64,000 nucleotides of DNA from Chromera velia (lineage: Eukaryota > Sar > Chromeraceae), in NCBI GenBank assembly GCA_018398765.1, contig JAHBMJ010004271.1, positions 1 to 64,000 of the forward strand, written 5' to 3'. The notes under the pieces are model-generated. The model had not been told where the DNA came from, searched no databases, and saw nothing but the letters and a program-made list of their open reading frames with translations. The position numbers and the translations under genes were made by a program. This document shows positions 23,601 to 36,568 of the stretch, piece after piece; within the stretch, counting starts at the first letter, position 1, and the number at the start of each line of letters is the position of its first letter.

Positions 23601-24545
23601 GCCCCGTTAGTTCTGTAGTTGGCCGCATGTGTCCCTCTGAGTCTGTCTGTTTGTTGCTCTGTAGAAGGTTGATCGGTCTGCCCCTTTGTTTTCCCAGTTT
23701 CGACCATTTGCTTCTCTATCTTCTCACGGTGGCTGCCTTTTCTACTGGCTGCATCGAAACGAACTCTTGTCATGCAGAGTACGTATGTTGTTGAAAGTGT
23801 ATATCGGATTCCTTCTGCTTTTGACTCTATGTAGCCGCGTTCGCTCATATGGCTTTGCCGCATTGGTGTAAAACCAGCGCCTCAGAAAAAGAAAGAAGAT
23901 GAAGAGGGGAAAGCAAAATGGGAATGAGAGGTAAGAGAGCGAAAGAGAGAGAGATGAAGAAAAAAAAAGAAAAAGTAAAGTAAACGGCATGAAGATGCAA
24001 GCGTGCATGTGACCGCATAGGCCTGACTATGTCCTGCTCTCTATCGTTCTTTCTATCCAACATTTCTATCTTGTTCTTTCTTTCTAGGGGGACCCCAGTA
24101 TAAAAAAATAAATAGGCGCATAGAAAGCTGGGGAAACGTAAGACCTTGCATTGGGAAGCTTGCGGCCGTCCAATGACGGACCCTGCTGTCAGGCAGAGAG
24201 GGTGTGCTTCTGCAGACCCCGGGCAAGCCAACGTCCCTAAAACAGGCTTTTCAAGGAAAAACCTGGTGGGTTGGCGTTGCCGGTGAGGCAGTGGTGATAG
24301 TACCTTTGCGCACGTTAATCTGATTGACTTGCATCAATAGGAGAAAACTTTTCTGCTTGTCAGCTTTCGCGTTTAGATATTTTTGACTACCTCCTTCAAG
24401 GTGTTTTATTGGGTGCATGGGTTTGCATTGCATCTGCATGGTTGATCGTGTCCTTTTGCTTGCCTTTTTTCCCTTTCCGCACATGCTCGAATGTGTCTGA
24501 CTGATCACGGGGACGCGATTTTCTTGTTGGTAGCCGGGGGGGATC
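20691..24545. other. No recognisable gene
   Basis: Open frames are short, overlapping and unlike any family I know. The interval contains a purine tract at 21631-21771, a TATA-like ACATATAAGACG near 22090 and several poly-A/GA runs (22540-22610, 23370-23395, 23940-23975). The end (24510-24545, GGGGACGCGATTTTCTTG then CCGGGGGGGATCTG) resembles 670-700. Non-coding transcripts or untranslated exons cannot be excluded. Confidence 0.4.
21631..21771 (+). repeat. ~140-bp polypurine tract
   Basis: Almost exclusively A and G on the plus strand, with repeated GGGGAAA / AGGGGG motifs and several runs of four or more G. Such mirror-symmetric purine tracts can form triplex or G-quadruplex structures. No coding or transposon role is visible. 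Confidence 0.8.
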
Positions 24546-25006
24546 TGTAGAGTCCTACCCTGTGGCGCCACCCTCTGGACCCTCGGATGCGCTGTATCTG
24601 AATGAGCCCGCATGCTAAGGCCAGGCTCCGCTGCCATGCTTTGCTTCATACGTATCGCGCGCGTCGATCAAAGTTGTTGAAGTCGAGTCTGACCTTCGTA
24701 TTCAAGCAACATGTCACTCGAGTAACGGATAGCATCGTTTAACTCTGATGTCTGTTTATCATAGATTAGGAGTCTGAGACTCTGAGAGAGAGGAACAGGG
24801 AGAAGCATAAGTAGAAGTTGTGCAATGATAGAATGAACCCAGCTGAGTGGAATCCCAGATCGCTTTAGAGCTAAACCTTCTGTAAACTGTTGCCTGATCG
24901 AATAAATGTTGTCCACCTTCCTTCTTTAGAATTTCCTTAAGGTTCTTGTCCTCGCTTTACCTTCTGTCTGGACGTCATAAGGTGGCCGGACAGGGAGGGC
25001 AAAGCA
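24546..25006. repeat. 461-bp dispersed repeat, copy 2
   Basis: Same orientation and length as 7896-8356, from TGTAGAGTCCTACCC to GGGCAAAGCA. Flanks GGATC and GTTAT do not form a target duplication with each other or with the first copy. It lies about 700 bp beyond the 3' end of the large minus-strand gene. Confidence 0.75.
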
Positions 25007-25706
25007 GTTATCTTATACAGTGGTATTACATCATTCATAAGTAACTATTGTAACGTAGTATTATTGAAATCTAGGATCAGACTTGTATACAGTCTTTGGT
25101 GAATACGTTGTTTCACTGTTGCCCAGTGTTACGCAAAGTCTTGCACAATGTTACAGGTAATGCTCGACATGATTTGTATTAGGATGGATGCCTTATTGCA
25201 TAATTAAAAGAATCAATCAAAATCAAATCATAAAAAATAAATTTTGAATAATTAATAATAAATTATTTAAGTCAATTAAAAAATTATTAGAAGTTATATT
25301 ACATTTTCCTACGTATGGCTCCTATAGGCAAAAACACATTTCATGCATGTAACAGTCTACCAACAAAAGTTCTGTAAAACATGAAAAAATGATACAAAAT
25401 AGTTGCAGAGATAGTTGCAACCTACCTAGCAACCTACAACTTGAAAAACTCTCTGGTGTACTCTGTACTCAAGCATGCAAGGGGAAAACCGTAGGAAAAA
25501 CCTGGAAAGTCTGCGCAGAGCCAAGAAGAAATAATGTTCTTTCGCACTCGCGCTTCTGCCATTTCCAACACACACCAGACGTCGTGACACTCCAAAAATA
25601 TTCCTTCATTGACAAGCGCTTGCGTTTGTGAAGATGCATACCTACGAGTAGGGATTCAAAGTCAGAGACGAATTTTCGGCCGGGTCTCTAATCCAAAAGT
25701 TCTGTC
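25007..25706. other. AT-rich spacer downstream of the large minus-strand gene
   Basis: The stretch 25160-25300 is strongly AT-rich, with repeated AATAATTAATAATAAATTA-like sequence. No exon was recognised. Minus-strand transcription of the 25707-40093 gene must end here; an AATAAA-like signal could be any of several, so I do not choose one. Confidence 0.45.
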
Positions 25707-26736
25707 TCAGAGGGCGATGTCGGGTCTGTGCAGAATGTTGACGAGGACGCTACAGCTGATGCCGACAAAGGCGGCAAGGGTGAGAGGCCGGACGATGCCG
25801 TTGACCAGAAAGAGACCCAATGCACTTTGGGTCATTTCAATTACGTTGGCAGTCCGGATCGGGTAAACCAAAGCAAAGAGAGAGAAGTAGAAGAAACAAA
25901 AAAACGAGCAAGAGAGACAGAAGACGACACCATAGATTTCGCGCTTCTTCTGTCGATGAAGCCAATACGCTCGGTAAGCTTCGGGAAGAATCCATTTTTT
26001 CGACGCCCGGAAAACGCCTGCACCTTCTTCAGCTGCCCTGTCCGATCTCTCGCTGCCTCTTCTGTTATTTTCCTGCATATGTCTCTCCTCCATACCTCTC
26101 TCTTTCTCGCGTTTGATTTCCTCTCGCCTCCATCTGACCAATCCTTCCACTTTCTCTCTGTGCCTGTAGGACGGAGGGAGTATCGACATGGAAACGGACA
26201 TGACTTGGTGGGTGTTGTCTTTTGTGTCCTTCTTCCTCCTCTGACACCTGTGACGGCATTCTTTTCTTCTCTGGGACGGGGGGACAACGAAGGGGGCCTC
26301 CCACAACACCGCATTCACATCTTGTGCCTCCACTGCCTGCCCCCGTCTGTGCAGCACACTCACATTTTTGAGAAGGGGAAGCTGGGGTGTGTGGGGGTGC
26401 AGGAAGAACTGCGCAGTCCACCTGACAGGAAGTGTGAAGGCGTAAACAAAAACGATGGCCAAAAGTGCTTTCTCGTTGAAAGTTCGGATGGTGGCAACGA
26501 GAAATTCGGTTGCCGTCATTTGGTCGTCGAAGATCGGAACATCTGTAGAAAGGACCCCAAAGAACAGAAGGATGAAAAAAAGCCAACTAAGAGTAGACGT
26601 CCACCTCTCGAGCACGCGCACAGAACGCGAAACTCCGGGAGAGCGACGAGATCCGACCCCAAAGACAAGAGAGAGGAGCGGGAAGAAGAAGAGGCGAAAG
26701 TGGAGGTATCCAGCACTCCAACTGAAGAACCGCAAC
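25707..26736 (-). other. Membrane exons TM2-TM5 of the large receptor gene
   Basis: Exon 26736-26364 (acceptor GATGCAG, donor GTGAGT) has two spans, [17 protein letters not shown] and [16 protein letters not shown]. Exon 26163-25707 (acceptor CTACAG) has [20 protein letters not shown] and [19 protein letters not shown]. The last, with its preceding LPEAYRAYW and TQSALG, resembles the TM4-TM5 hairpin of polycystin-1 proteins, where a Q-P or R-P follows the S-x-x-x-D/N segment. The protein stops 20 residues later at HRPDIAL. The strand-opposite open frames here are shadows. Confidence 0.55.
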
Positions 26737-28535
26737 CTGCATCGTAGGTTAAAGAAAGAGAAAACAGAAGAGAACGGTATTAAGGGAAGGAAGGAAAACA
26801 CACGCATGAAAGAAAACCATCAGCCCGGTCGAGGACTCCCAAGTACATTCCACACGAAGGACTCCCTCTGTTTTTTCACGTCAGGCTTCCACACTTGCTG
26901 CCTCACTCTAGGTGTGTCGTCTAGCTTCAGGGTTGAGGTGAATCCTTTCCAGAGACTTTGTATTTTGCTCTCAATATTGTCAATTCGGCGGATCTCTACT
27001 CTCACTTTTTATTCATTAACACAAAAAGAAAGGCAAACAGAGAGAAAGAGATTGCGTGATCCGATTTCACCTCACCCACCCGACTTGCGTAGGTACCTTT
27101 TCATGTCCGATTCGATTTGGTTCTCCAGACCCTCCCAGATTGGAAGCGCTCGGGAGATTTCCCGGAGCCGCTCCTCTCCTTCCAGAATGAGGAGAGACAG
27201 ATTGACAAGGGCCTCCCCGTCTTCTGCCTCTGCTTTTTGTTGTATCCTTCCATCTTCCCCCCCCGCCAGCTCTTGCACCTGCACCTTCCCTGCCACCAAC
27301 TGTACATCTGGGTCTGCTTCCTTCTCTGCTTCCATTCCCCTTCCCTCTTCCTGCCCTCGAACAACCATTGCCGACACGTTTTCGGACGTCTCTTCAAACG
27401 GCACTTTGAGGGAAGAGGATCGACCTGGCTCCTCAATCACTTGTGACTTTTCGCTGCTACTGCTATGCAGATCCGAGCCCCCCCTCATGTAAGTTTCTTG
27501 CCTCTGTTCTGGTCCCTCAAATGCATGGTCAGTGACTTCTTCGGGGATCTCTACCTGCTCCAACATTTCCCCGACCCCCTGTATCATGAAGTCGACCCTC
27601 TCCTCAAGACTGGACTCACCCCCCGAAAAGGATCCCTGTTGGTTCATCATTTCTCCGGCCCCTTGAGCAAGAAGGTCGACCCTTTCCTCGAGGCTAGAAT
27701 CTCCCGAAGAGGAAATTTCAGTGAACCCCCGCTGCCGCCCCTCTGCTGCCGTTGCTGTACATTCGACCTCTCTGACGCGAGAAATGTCCAGTCCCACAAT
27801 ACCGGAAGGACTATTCGGACAGCGGACGAAGAGACGAAGAATAGACACGGAAGCGTCCTCCTTCAACCATTGCAGCCTTTCGGTGGGAGGGCCTGCGAGT
27901 CGCGACGTGAGCAGACTCTGCCAATGTGAATCCCTTTCTGTTCGCCCCCCCCCATGGATCTCAGTCTTGTCTGTCGGTATCCTTTTCTCTTGCCAAAAAT
28001 CAGCTTGAAGGAATCTACTTGCTTCGGTACGATTGCTTGCGTTGGATTCTACTGCCTGACCCTCCACTCGCCCCCCCCTAAGTGAACATCCAAACACAGA
28101 GAGATCATGCTGCGACGGTGCTGAGGGTGAAAAGAGGAGGCGAGCTTTGACAATGCACGCAGGCGGGATCACCAGACCGTCATAACGGCCGTGACGTCCC
28201 CTCAAACCGAATCCTTTCAGTAGAGGAGGGGGGACGGCACCGGATAGACTTTCCTCGTTGGCACCAAGGCTGGTTGTTATCTGCAAGCACGCTCACATCA
28301 AGACAGACATACAGGCACACATGCACTAGAACAAACTTAGAAGGGTAGGTCTTCAATGCAAACTCCAAACAAAATGCAGCCACAGGGTGAGACCCGAGTG
28401 TCTTTTTCTGGATTTTGATCGCTTGTATCTCTTGCTGCATTCGAACATCGCCCTCCATTTCTTTCTTTCTTTCCTTCCAGCTTCCTCTCCCCCTGTCTTC
28501 TTTTCTTCCTTCCTTCCTTCCTTTCTTTCTTTCTT

Positions 28536-28588
<53 letters not shown>

Positions 28589-31500
28589 TTTTGTCTGTCT
28601 GTTTGCCTGTCTGCCCGTCTGCCCATCTCTGTGTGTGTGTGTGTTCCTCCTTTGACACCCTGGGTCAATGAACTGAAAGGTTTAAGTACCAAAGAGAAAA
28701 GAAAAGAAAAGAAAAGAAAAGAGGGGAAAATAAAACACTCACTTACTGACTGACTTTAAGAAACCCCCTGGGGGAAACTTTCATCTGTACAGAAATGTGC
28801 TCAGACCTCCAGGAATCCTCCTGGCACAAACGCGGGGGGACTACAGGGATGCTCGCTCTTCTGATGCTCTCAGCCACGCTTGCCCTTTTTTGAGCAGCTG
28901 GCCTGTCCTCAAGGCCGAATTCTGTCGCACGGACCCTCTGGGCTGAAGCAGACTCTTCAGAGGGGGCAGAGGACCAGGGGAGAAGAAATCCCCGGAGAGT
29001 AATCGAAAACAACAGGGGCTTCTGACTATCACCCCTGTGAGACTCTGCAGCCTGCCTGTCTTCACCACCTCCCAAAGCCTGACAAAATTGGTCCCTACCT
29101 TCTCCGGCCCCCCTGCCACCCGCAGAACGGCGCTGCCGAATAAAACGACGCAAGAGGTCACGTGCCAATGCCCAGCGGCCAGCCTGCTGCCTTGCCAGCT
29201 GCTCAAGCCGTTCCCTGAAGGCACCTGATTGAACGAGAAAACGTGCCGCTGCAATATGATCCCACCCCTCCTCCTGAAAAGGAAACGCGCGCACATCGCG
29301 ACGCCAGCGGGAAAAGAGAGAGAATCTGAGACTGACAGGGAGAATGGGGGGTGGGCGTACATCCCACAACGGAGCACTAGTGGGTTGTTCTGAGTGGAGG
29401 TGATCGGCTGACAGGTTCCTGTCTTCTATCAGACAGGTTTCAGGTTCAACTACCACGACGCTTGTATCTGCTTCCCTCTCCTTCTTTCTCTTAATTAATA
29501 ATGATTGGACTTGAATCTGTTTGCGGACTTTCAAGGCATCATGCATCAAGAGGCACACGAGATCTGTCTGGCGGTACCCAATAATTCCCCCCCCACCCTC
29601 CAGATCACCTGATGCCTCCTCTGCCTCTCTTTCTCCTGCCGTGGCGCCTTCAGACTCTCCTCCAACTGGCTCTATCTCGGGCGGTCGTTTTGGGAGAGTG
29701 AGGGGGTAGGCTGCCTCAATGGAAAAGGCGTGTTGGTATCTGCCCTCTGCCACAGTCGCAGCGTCTGTTGCTATGTCCTGCAACCGCTGGAGGAAGTACC
29801 TGGGCGTCCCCCACTGGGGGGAGTGGTGGGAGTCCCAGGCAGCTGCGAGGACAGGTCTGTTGGAGAGGTAGGCAGACTCGAGAACGGAGAGGGGAGAGCG
29901 AGGAGACCATACATCAGTCTTGAGAGCGCTGCACGCATGTGCACACAGACACTCTCACACAAACTTACACTCATACTTACACTTACACTGACACTTACAC
30001 TTACACGTACACTTACCGCTTCCCCCACACTTACACTTACACATACACATACGCATACTCACGGGCGAGAAGCAGCATGTGTTTGAGATAAGCAGCTAGC
30101 TGAAAGTTTACGGGAAGGAGCAACTCAGAGAGACGTAGCTAAACGGGACCTTCATCATTCTGATGGGAGACACAGACAGACAGACAGACAGACAGGTAGA
30201 CAGACAGGTAGACAGACAGAAAGACTGACTATGTGGTCTTTTGTTTTCCTCTTCCTCTTACAGACAGACAGACAGACAGACAGACAGAGTCAGAAAGACA
30301 TAGTCAGACAGACAGGCAGAAACGCAGACAGACAGACAGGAAGAAACGCAGACAGACAGACAGACAGACTGACATCACAAGATGGCAAAGGAATCCCAAC
30401 AGGAGGAGCACGAACACCCAGAGAGCCAAATTGTCGGCAGAAAGGCCCTCCTCTGCTTTCTCGAACTGCCAGAGCACCGAAAGGTCAGGGCTAGAGATAA
30501 CATCAAGCAGCACGGAGGCAAAAAACCCATATTCTGTCTGCATCAGAGCTGCCGCTTCCCCAGTACACCCGCACTCCCCAGCTGCAGCCGAATTGCAAAG
30601 CGATTCAGTCCACCCCCCAGATTCCCAATTCCCGCAGTCTTCATCTGCCCGCGCTGATCTTCTACCCAATCGACGCCTTCCCCCGACCCCCGACGATTCT
30701 TCAGGTACTTTCATTTCGACTGTGATTGAACTCGATCCAAAAATATCAGAGCTCACGTCTCTCCCACAAGACATCAATCTGATACTCCGAGACCCCCCAA
30801 ATTCCCTAGAAACCCCCCGTATGCCCTGATGTCCCCACCCCAATTCACCGCAACCAGACCCAGAGCGGGTTGACTGCTGTCGCCGCAAGTTCCTTCTAAA
30901 TTTCGAAGACGCTCCCTCACCTCCGCGGGGAGCGACCGCACAGAGACAGACAGCGATCCAACTTGCGCGCTCATTTCCCCGGAGTCTGCAACAGCGCTGG
31001 GCGAGCCGAGCCCTGCAGCAGCAACTGAGATACCGCTATCTCCCAGTGCGAGCTCCGACAAGCCCGAACTGCCTGCCTGCTGCAGAACGAGAGACCCTGC
31101 AGGGAGGGATACACGAAGAAAGAAAGAAAGAAAGAAAGGAGGGAAGAAAGGGGGAAAAGGGATACAGAGGGGGGGGGGGATACAGGAAAAAAGACAGATA
31201 CAGGAAGAAAGCAGAGAGGGATACAGGAAGAAAGAAAGACAGATAGACAGAGGAGATTGAGAACACACATGCATGCACATCGCAGCTGGCACCCAGGCTC
31301 TGTGCGTGGAAGAGCATGGCATGATCGCCACGAAACTTTTTCTTTCTTTCTTCCTAGCAAGAGGCATTTTGCGTCATTCTCCTCTACCGACCAATCATAC
31401 ATGCAGAACTTGCAACACACACGCACGTTTGGAATTAATCGTTGGAAGGAAAAGCACGCGGCATCACCTGCTGCCCTGCCCACGTCTCTCTCTCACACAC

Positions 31501-32626
31501 ACACGATGGCATCACCTGCTGCCCTGCACACGTCTCTCTCTCTCACACACGCACACGATGGCATCACCTGCTGCCCTGCCCACGTCTCTCTCTCACACAC
31601 ACGCACACGATGGCATCACCTGCTGCCCTGCCCACGTCTCTCTCTCACACACACGATGGCATCACCTGCTGCCCTGCCCACGTCTCTCTCTCTCACACAC
31701 ACGATGGCATCACCTGCTGCCCTGCCCACCGAATGTCTCTGCGGCCGTATCAATCAATTCATTTGTCGCCGCGTCCAGTTCCGCTCTCCTCTCCGCCACT
31801 GCCTCTGACGACACGGTTGTAGTCGCTATCCCATCGAGGCGTGCCTCTTCTGCGCTGACGTCCACTAGGGCGGCTGTGGCGGTGGCTTTGAGGGAGGACG
31901 TGAGAGATTTGAGGAGAGGGAGCTGGGCGTTGAGGGAACTGAGACCTGACCACGTGCGGCTGGGTGTTGTGGACTGAGAAATGGTCGACCTCCAGGATAC
32001 CGCCATCTGCACGCATACAAAGGGAAAGAATGCGACAAGGGTTTGTCGTTCGACGCGTCTCATTCTCTACCTTTCGTCCTTATGCGTGGGCCTATCGTCA
32101 ACTCTTTCTGTCTCGCTCACTGTTTGTCTCTCTCCTCTCTCTGTCTCGTTTTCGTTCCTCAGGCTGTCCGAGCGCCTCTCTCTTCATTGCTTTTGGTAAA
32201 CGATCCACAAAGAAGCAAGCTACAGCCAAGACGCGTTCTCGACCAACGGGCTCACAACAAAAGAAAGAAGCTGAGGACATACCTTTTGGACAGCATTTGC
32301 TGCTACCTTTGTCTGTGCACTCGTCTCTTCCTCCACTGCCGCGCCCTCTGCATCCGCTCCCGTCCCCCCAGCCGGGTCATCCAACACCTGCGAGATGGCA
32401 TCTCCAGCCGTGATCAGCACAGTGACCACCTCGCTCGTCTCCTCTGCAGTCAGCGTCCGCCCGCTCGCTCTTGCGAGTGCGAGGGTGCTCCCTACCTTTT
32501 CTGCTGCTGCGTCTACCGAATCCAACTTGTCTCTTGCTCCGCCGGACGAGACGTCGGAACTTTTCTCGGAAATCAGAGAAGTCAGGGCCTGCGCGCAATC
32601 GGGCGCAAGCACATATGGACATATGA

Positions 32627-32660
<34 letters not shown>

Positions 32661-34980
32661 GGAGAGAGAGAGAGAGAAGGGGGGGNNNNNNNNNNNGGGG
32701 GGGGGGGGACTGACTGACTATGTATTGAACCGACTGGCCGACGGGTATGACAAATGATCGCGTATACATGCATGCATGAATGACCAACCACCTGGCCGAC
32801 CAGGTCAATGAAGGACTATTCCTGGGACTAACTGACTGACCTTGATGGTTTGGACATTCGCAGCTGCCCCCTCATCTGCAGTCGCCTCCTCTCTCAGTGT
32901 GGAGCTCTCAACCGTCTCCGGAAATTTACATTCGAACGCGCCCTCTGTATTCACACAGGTGCTGATGGAGGGGCACGTGTGCGTTCCATCTGCGCACTCG
33001 TCTTCTTCTGCAAGGGGGGCAGAGACCACAAATAAAAAAACAGTGCGTGATTTTGTGTGTGGACTGAGTGTGAGACACATACGTGGAAGAAGGAAAGCGG
33101 AGAGGTGACAAATTGCTATGCCTTCTTGTGGAATTTACATCGAACAGAATTTACACAGCTAGGACAATTGAAGCTCTCAGACACGGCCAGTTGAAGCGTC
33201 TTTCCAAATTTCTCTAACAACACAGAAACACGGACCGCAGTCAGAGCAAAAACATTTCAGCACCCACCGAAGCAGATGCAGAAGCCATCTTCGAGAGGCT
33301 GCATGCACTCGCCATAGGACTTACAGACCCAGGTGCTGTCGCACGCACTTGCGCCATCGCAAATCTTGCTCTCTGCAGTAATGTTATGAAGATCCGATCT
33401 GGGTTGGCGGAAGGAAGAAGACTTTTCCATCTAGCTGACACCCATGCATTACGCTTGTCTGTCCACGAGACCAATCAAGAGGAAGAGTCAGCGGAGGGTT
33501 TCTGTTCCGAATGAAATCAGCAGCTTTCGATCTGTCGATAAGGGTTCTTGTCTGTGAATGGGAAGAGCAAATAAATGAACGACAGCTGGATCTCTCTCTC
33601 TGTCAAAAGAGCGAACAAAATGCAGTCACAACCCTGCCTCCTGAAAACTCTCATAAGATTTCTCCCGAGGGGCAATTTTGTGCAAGTGGACGTGCGTGGA
33701 CGCATTCATGCAGACGGCGGGCTTCAAATTGAAAGCTCTACAGATCTCAGGCTTTCGCGACATGCAGCAAACTGTCCTTCACATCCGAACGAACTGACTG
33801 ACGTGTGCAGAACGCGACAGCGTCTCCTTCATACCCAGAAGGGCACGCGCACTGGAAGCTCCCCACACTGTCGGTGCACTCTGCGTTTGTCCCGCAGTTG
33901 TGAGATCCATCAGTGCACTCGTCAACGTCTGCAAGCCCATAAATGCAGATTGCTGTGAGTGAATCAACGCTTGCCTGTGTACACAAAAGAGAAACATTCT
34001 CGCACCGGCTCCACGACCAACGCAAGAGGGCCAAATGATATTAAAAAGATCAGCAGAGGGCCATTCACAGATGGTTGAATCAATCACTTGCGGGCTCTAT
34101 CCACTGACTTGAGCAAGCCACCCCCGTCCCAGAGTATCCGGTATTGCACGCGCAGGTGAAGCTGCTGGTGGTGTCAGTGCATGTTGCGTCGGCGTTGCAG
34201 TCGTGTGTGTTGGTGAAGCATTCGTCGGTGCCTGTGGGGAGATGTAGGGGAGAAAAACCAGGCGGAAGGGAAGAAGTGCAAAAGAGGAAGAACGGAGGCA
34301 ACATCTGGCGCAACGAGTGCACATGCCAACAAAACAGACGAATGATCCTTTTGTGTCCTCTCATGATGCGATGCTAACTCCAAGCAATTAAGGCGATTCA
34401 TGTATACAAAAGCAGAGAGAGTATTGGAAAAACCCACAACACAGCAACACAAGCAAAAGTGGTTCGCTTGATACTGTGGAGCAAAACACCAGAAAGAAAG
34501 GAGGTCAACAGCGAGAGAAAAGCGCGACGGGAGGGTAACTAGGAGAGATGAAAAAGCTTGCAGGCAGGACGCTGCAGCTCTCCTTTTGCAGTCTTTCGAT
34601 GAGCCTGCTGGCTGCGTGTCAATGACTGCTTGAAGTTCGATCACTTTCTTGTTGCATGTCCGCAGCTAGTGCGTGTGACTGACTAACTGACTGGAGCAAG
34701 CCAACCCCGTCCCTGTAAACCCCGAATTGCAAGCGCAGGTGAAGGTGCCGGCCGTGTCAGTGCATGTTGCGGCAGTGTCGCAGTTGTGAACGTTGGTACC
34801 GCATTCGTCGGCGTCTGCATGAGAGGAGAAGACAGGAGAAAGGGAAGAATACTGAGCAAAACGTGCAGTGAGACAGCTACATTCCATGGGCTGTGGGTTT
34901 GTTTGCGTTCGAGGGAGGCAGTGCAGGAGCAAGTGGAAAATTCAGCCAGTGAATGAGGGAAGAGGCTGCAGAAAAAGAAA

Positions 34981-35023
<43 letters not shown>

Positions 35024-36534
35024 AAGCAAGCAGGCAAGCAAGAAGGAAGGAAGGAAGGAAGGAAGTAAGGAAGGAAGGAAAGGAAGGAACGAAGGAAGGA
35101 AGGAAGGAAGGAAGGAAGGAAGAAAGAAAGAAAGAAAGAAGAAAGAAAGGAAGAAAGAAAGAGAACAGAAGTCGGGTCGCCAATGCAGCTTGCCGGCATC
35201 TGAAGGAAAAGAAATTCCAAAGCGTCTCTCTTAAATTTGGGCCCAACCTGTCGGTTTCTCTTGGTTATCAACCTAATGAGATTTTTTTAACCTTTACAAT
35301 TTGCCTGATAAACGGACACCGTGTAACATCAAGAGTGGCTTCGTTCTTTGCATTCGGACGCTCAATAAGGTCACTCCTGGAAGAATTCAGTGAAGCGTGC
35401 GATGATCGATGGCCCTTTCTGTCTGACAGGAAGAGAAGTAAATCAGACAACATCAAAAGCTTTCTAGGTTTGCTGCTATCCGTTTCAGTCTCCAAACCGA
35501 AAGGGAGAAGTATCGTTTCGTAGGTTTGCTGCAAAAACGAAAGGGAGACGTATTGGCGAGTACAGAATGTGCCGCCTACTGGCGATGGTGCCTCTCTCAT
35601 TGATCTTTGCCTTCGACAGGCGCGAACAGTCCCTCACTCCCTCAAAGACTCAGGAACCAACTCACTCACTGACTGACTTGAGCAAGCCACCCCCGTCCCA
35701 GAGTACCCCGCATTGCACGCGCAGGTGAAGGAGCCGGTCGTGTCAGTGCACGCTGCGTCGGCGTTGCAGTCGTGGACGTTGGTGCTGCATTCGTCGACGT
35801 CTGCATGCATGAGAGGAGAGATGGGGGGAGGGAGGGAGGGAGGGAGGGAGGGAGGGAGAAAGCATACAGAGAGTCCGTCGTGGGTCTTTCTTTCTTTGTG
35901 GGGTTGTAGGGACAGACGACGAAGGAACTCCATGAGCAGGAAAAACTCTCTTCCCCAATGATCACTTTGTTCGGTTACAGCCGGTTTTCATTTTGAGATG
36001 CTTTGGCGATACTTTTCCTGCCCTGCCCCCGCCAATATTTGCGCCCTTTTCGTCACATCAGCAATTCTGGCAGGATCAGACAGCAGAGATCGACAGCAAG
36101 GAGAGGAGAGGAGCATTGGATGTGAAAGTCCAGTCTACGAGTCTCCAGTTTTCGTTTTTGGATCTCGAAGCCAAAAGACGCAGCCCCGCACTACACCAAT
36201 CACTCACTCATTTGCTTTCGCGCACACTCACTTGAGCAAGCCACCCCCGTCCCAGAGTACCCCGCATTGCACGCGCAGGTGAAGGAGCCGGTTGTGTCAG
36301 TGCACGCTGCGTTGGCGTTGCAGTCATGGACGTTGGTGCTGCACTCGTCGACGTCTGCAGTTGGGGAGAAAACAAGGAGGGGAGACGAAGGAGCGAGCAA
36401 GGCGGCACACTCTTGGAATGGAATGGGTGTTTCCGTTAAAGGAAGTTGAGACAAATGAAGAGGTGGAACAGACAGCGAGACAGTATTAGGGCGAAGGACA
36501 AAGCGAAAGAGAAAGAGAGAGCGAAAGAAAGAAA

Positions 36535-36568
<34 letters not shown>

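Noticed and set aside
25728-26747. 339-codon plus-strand frame opposite the membrane exons
   Set aside because: It mirrors hydrophobic minus-strand exons, spans their intron, and has no recognisable domain; the minus strand shows splice signals and membrane segments.
28353-28753. Ser/Leu/Phe and Arg/Glu frames in the CT-rich intron
   Set aside because: They arise from the CTTT/CT microsatellite; both strands and several frames are open for the same reason.
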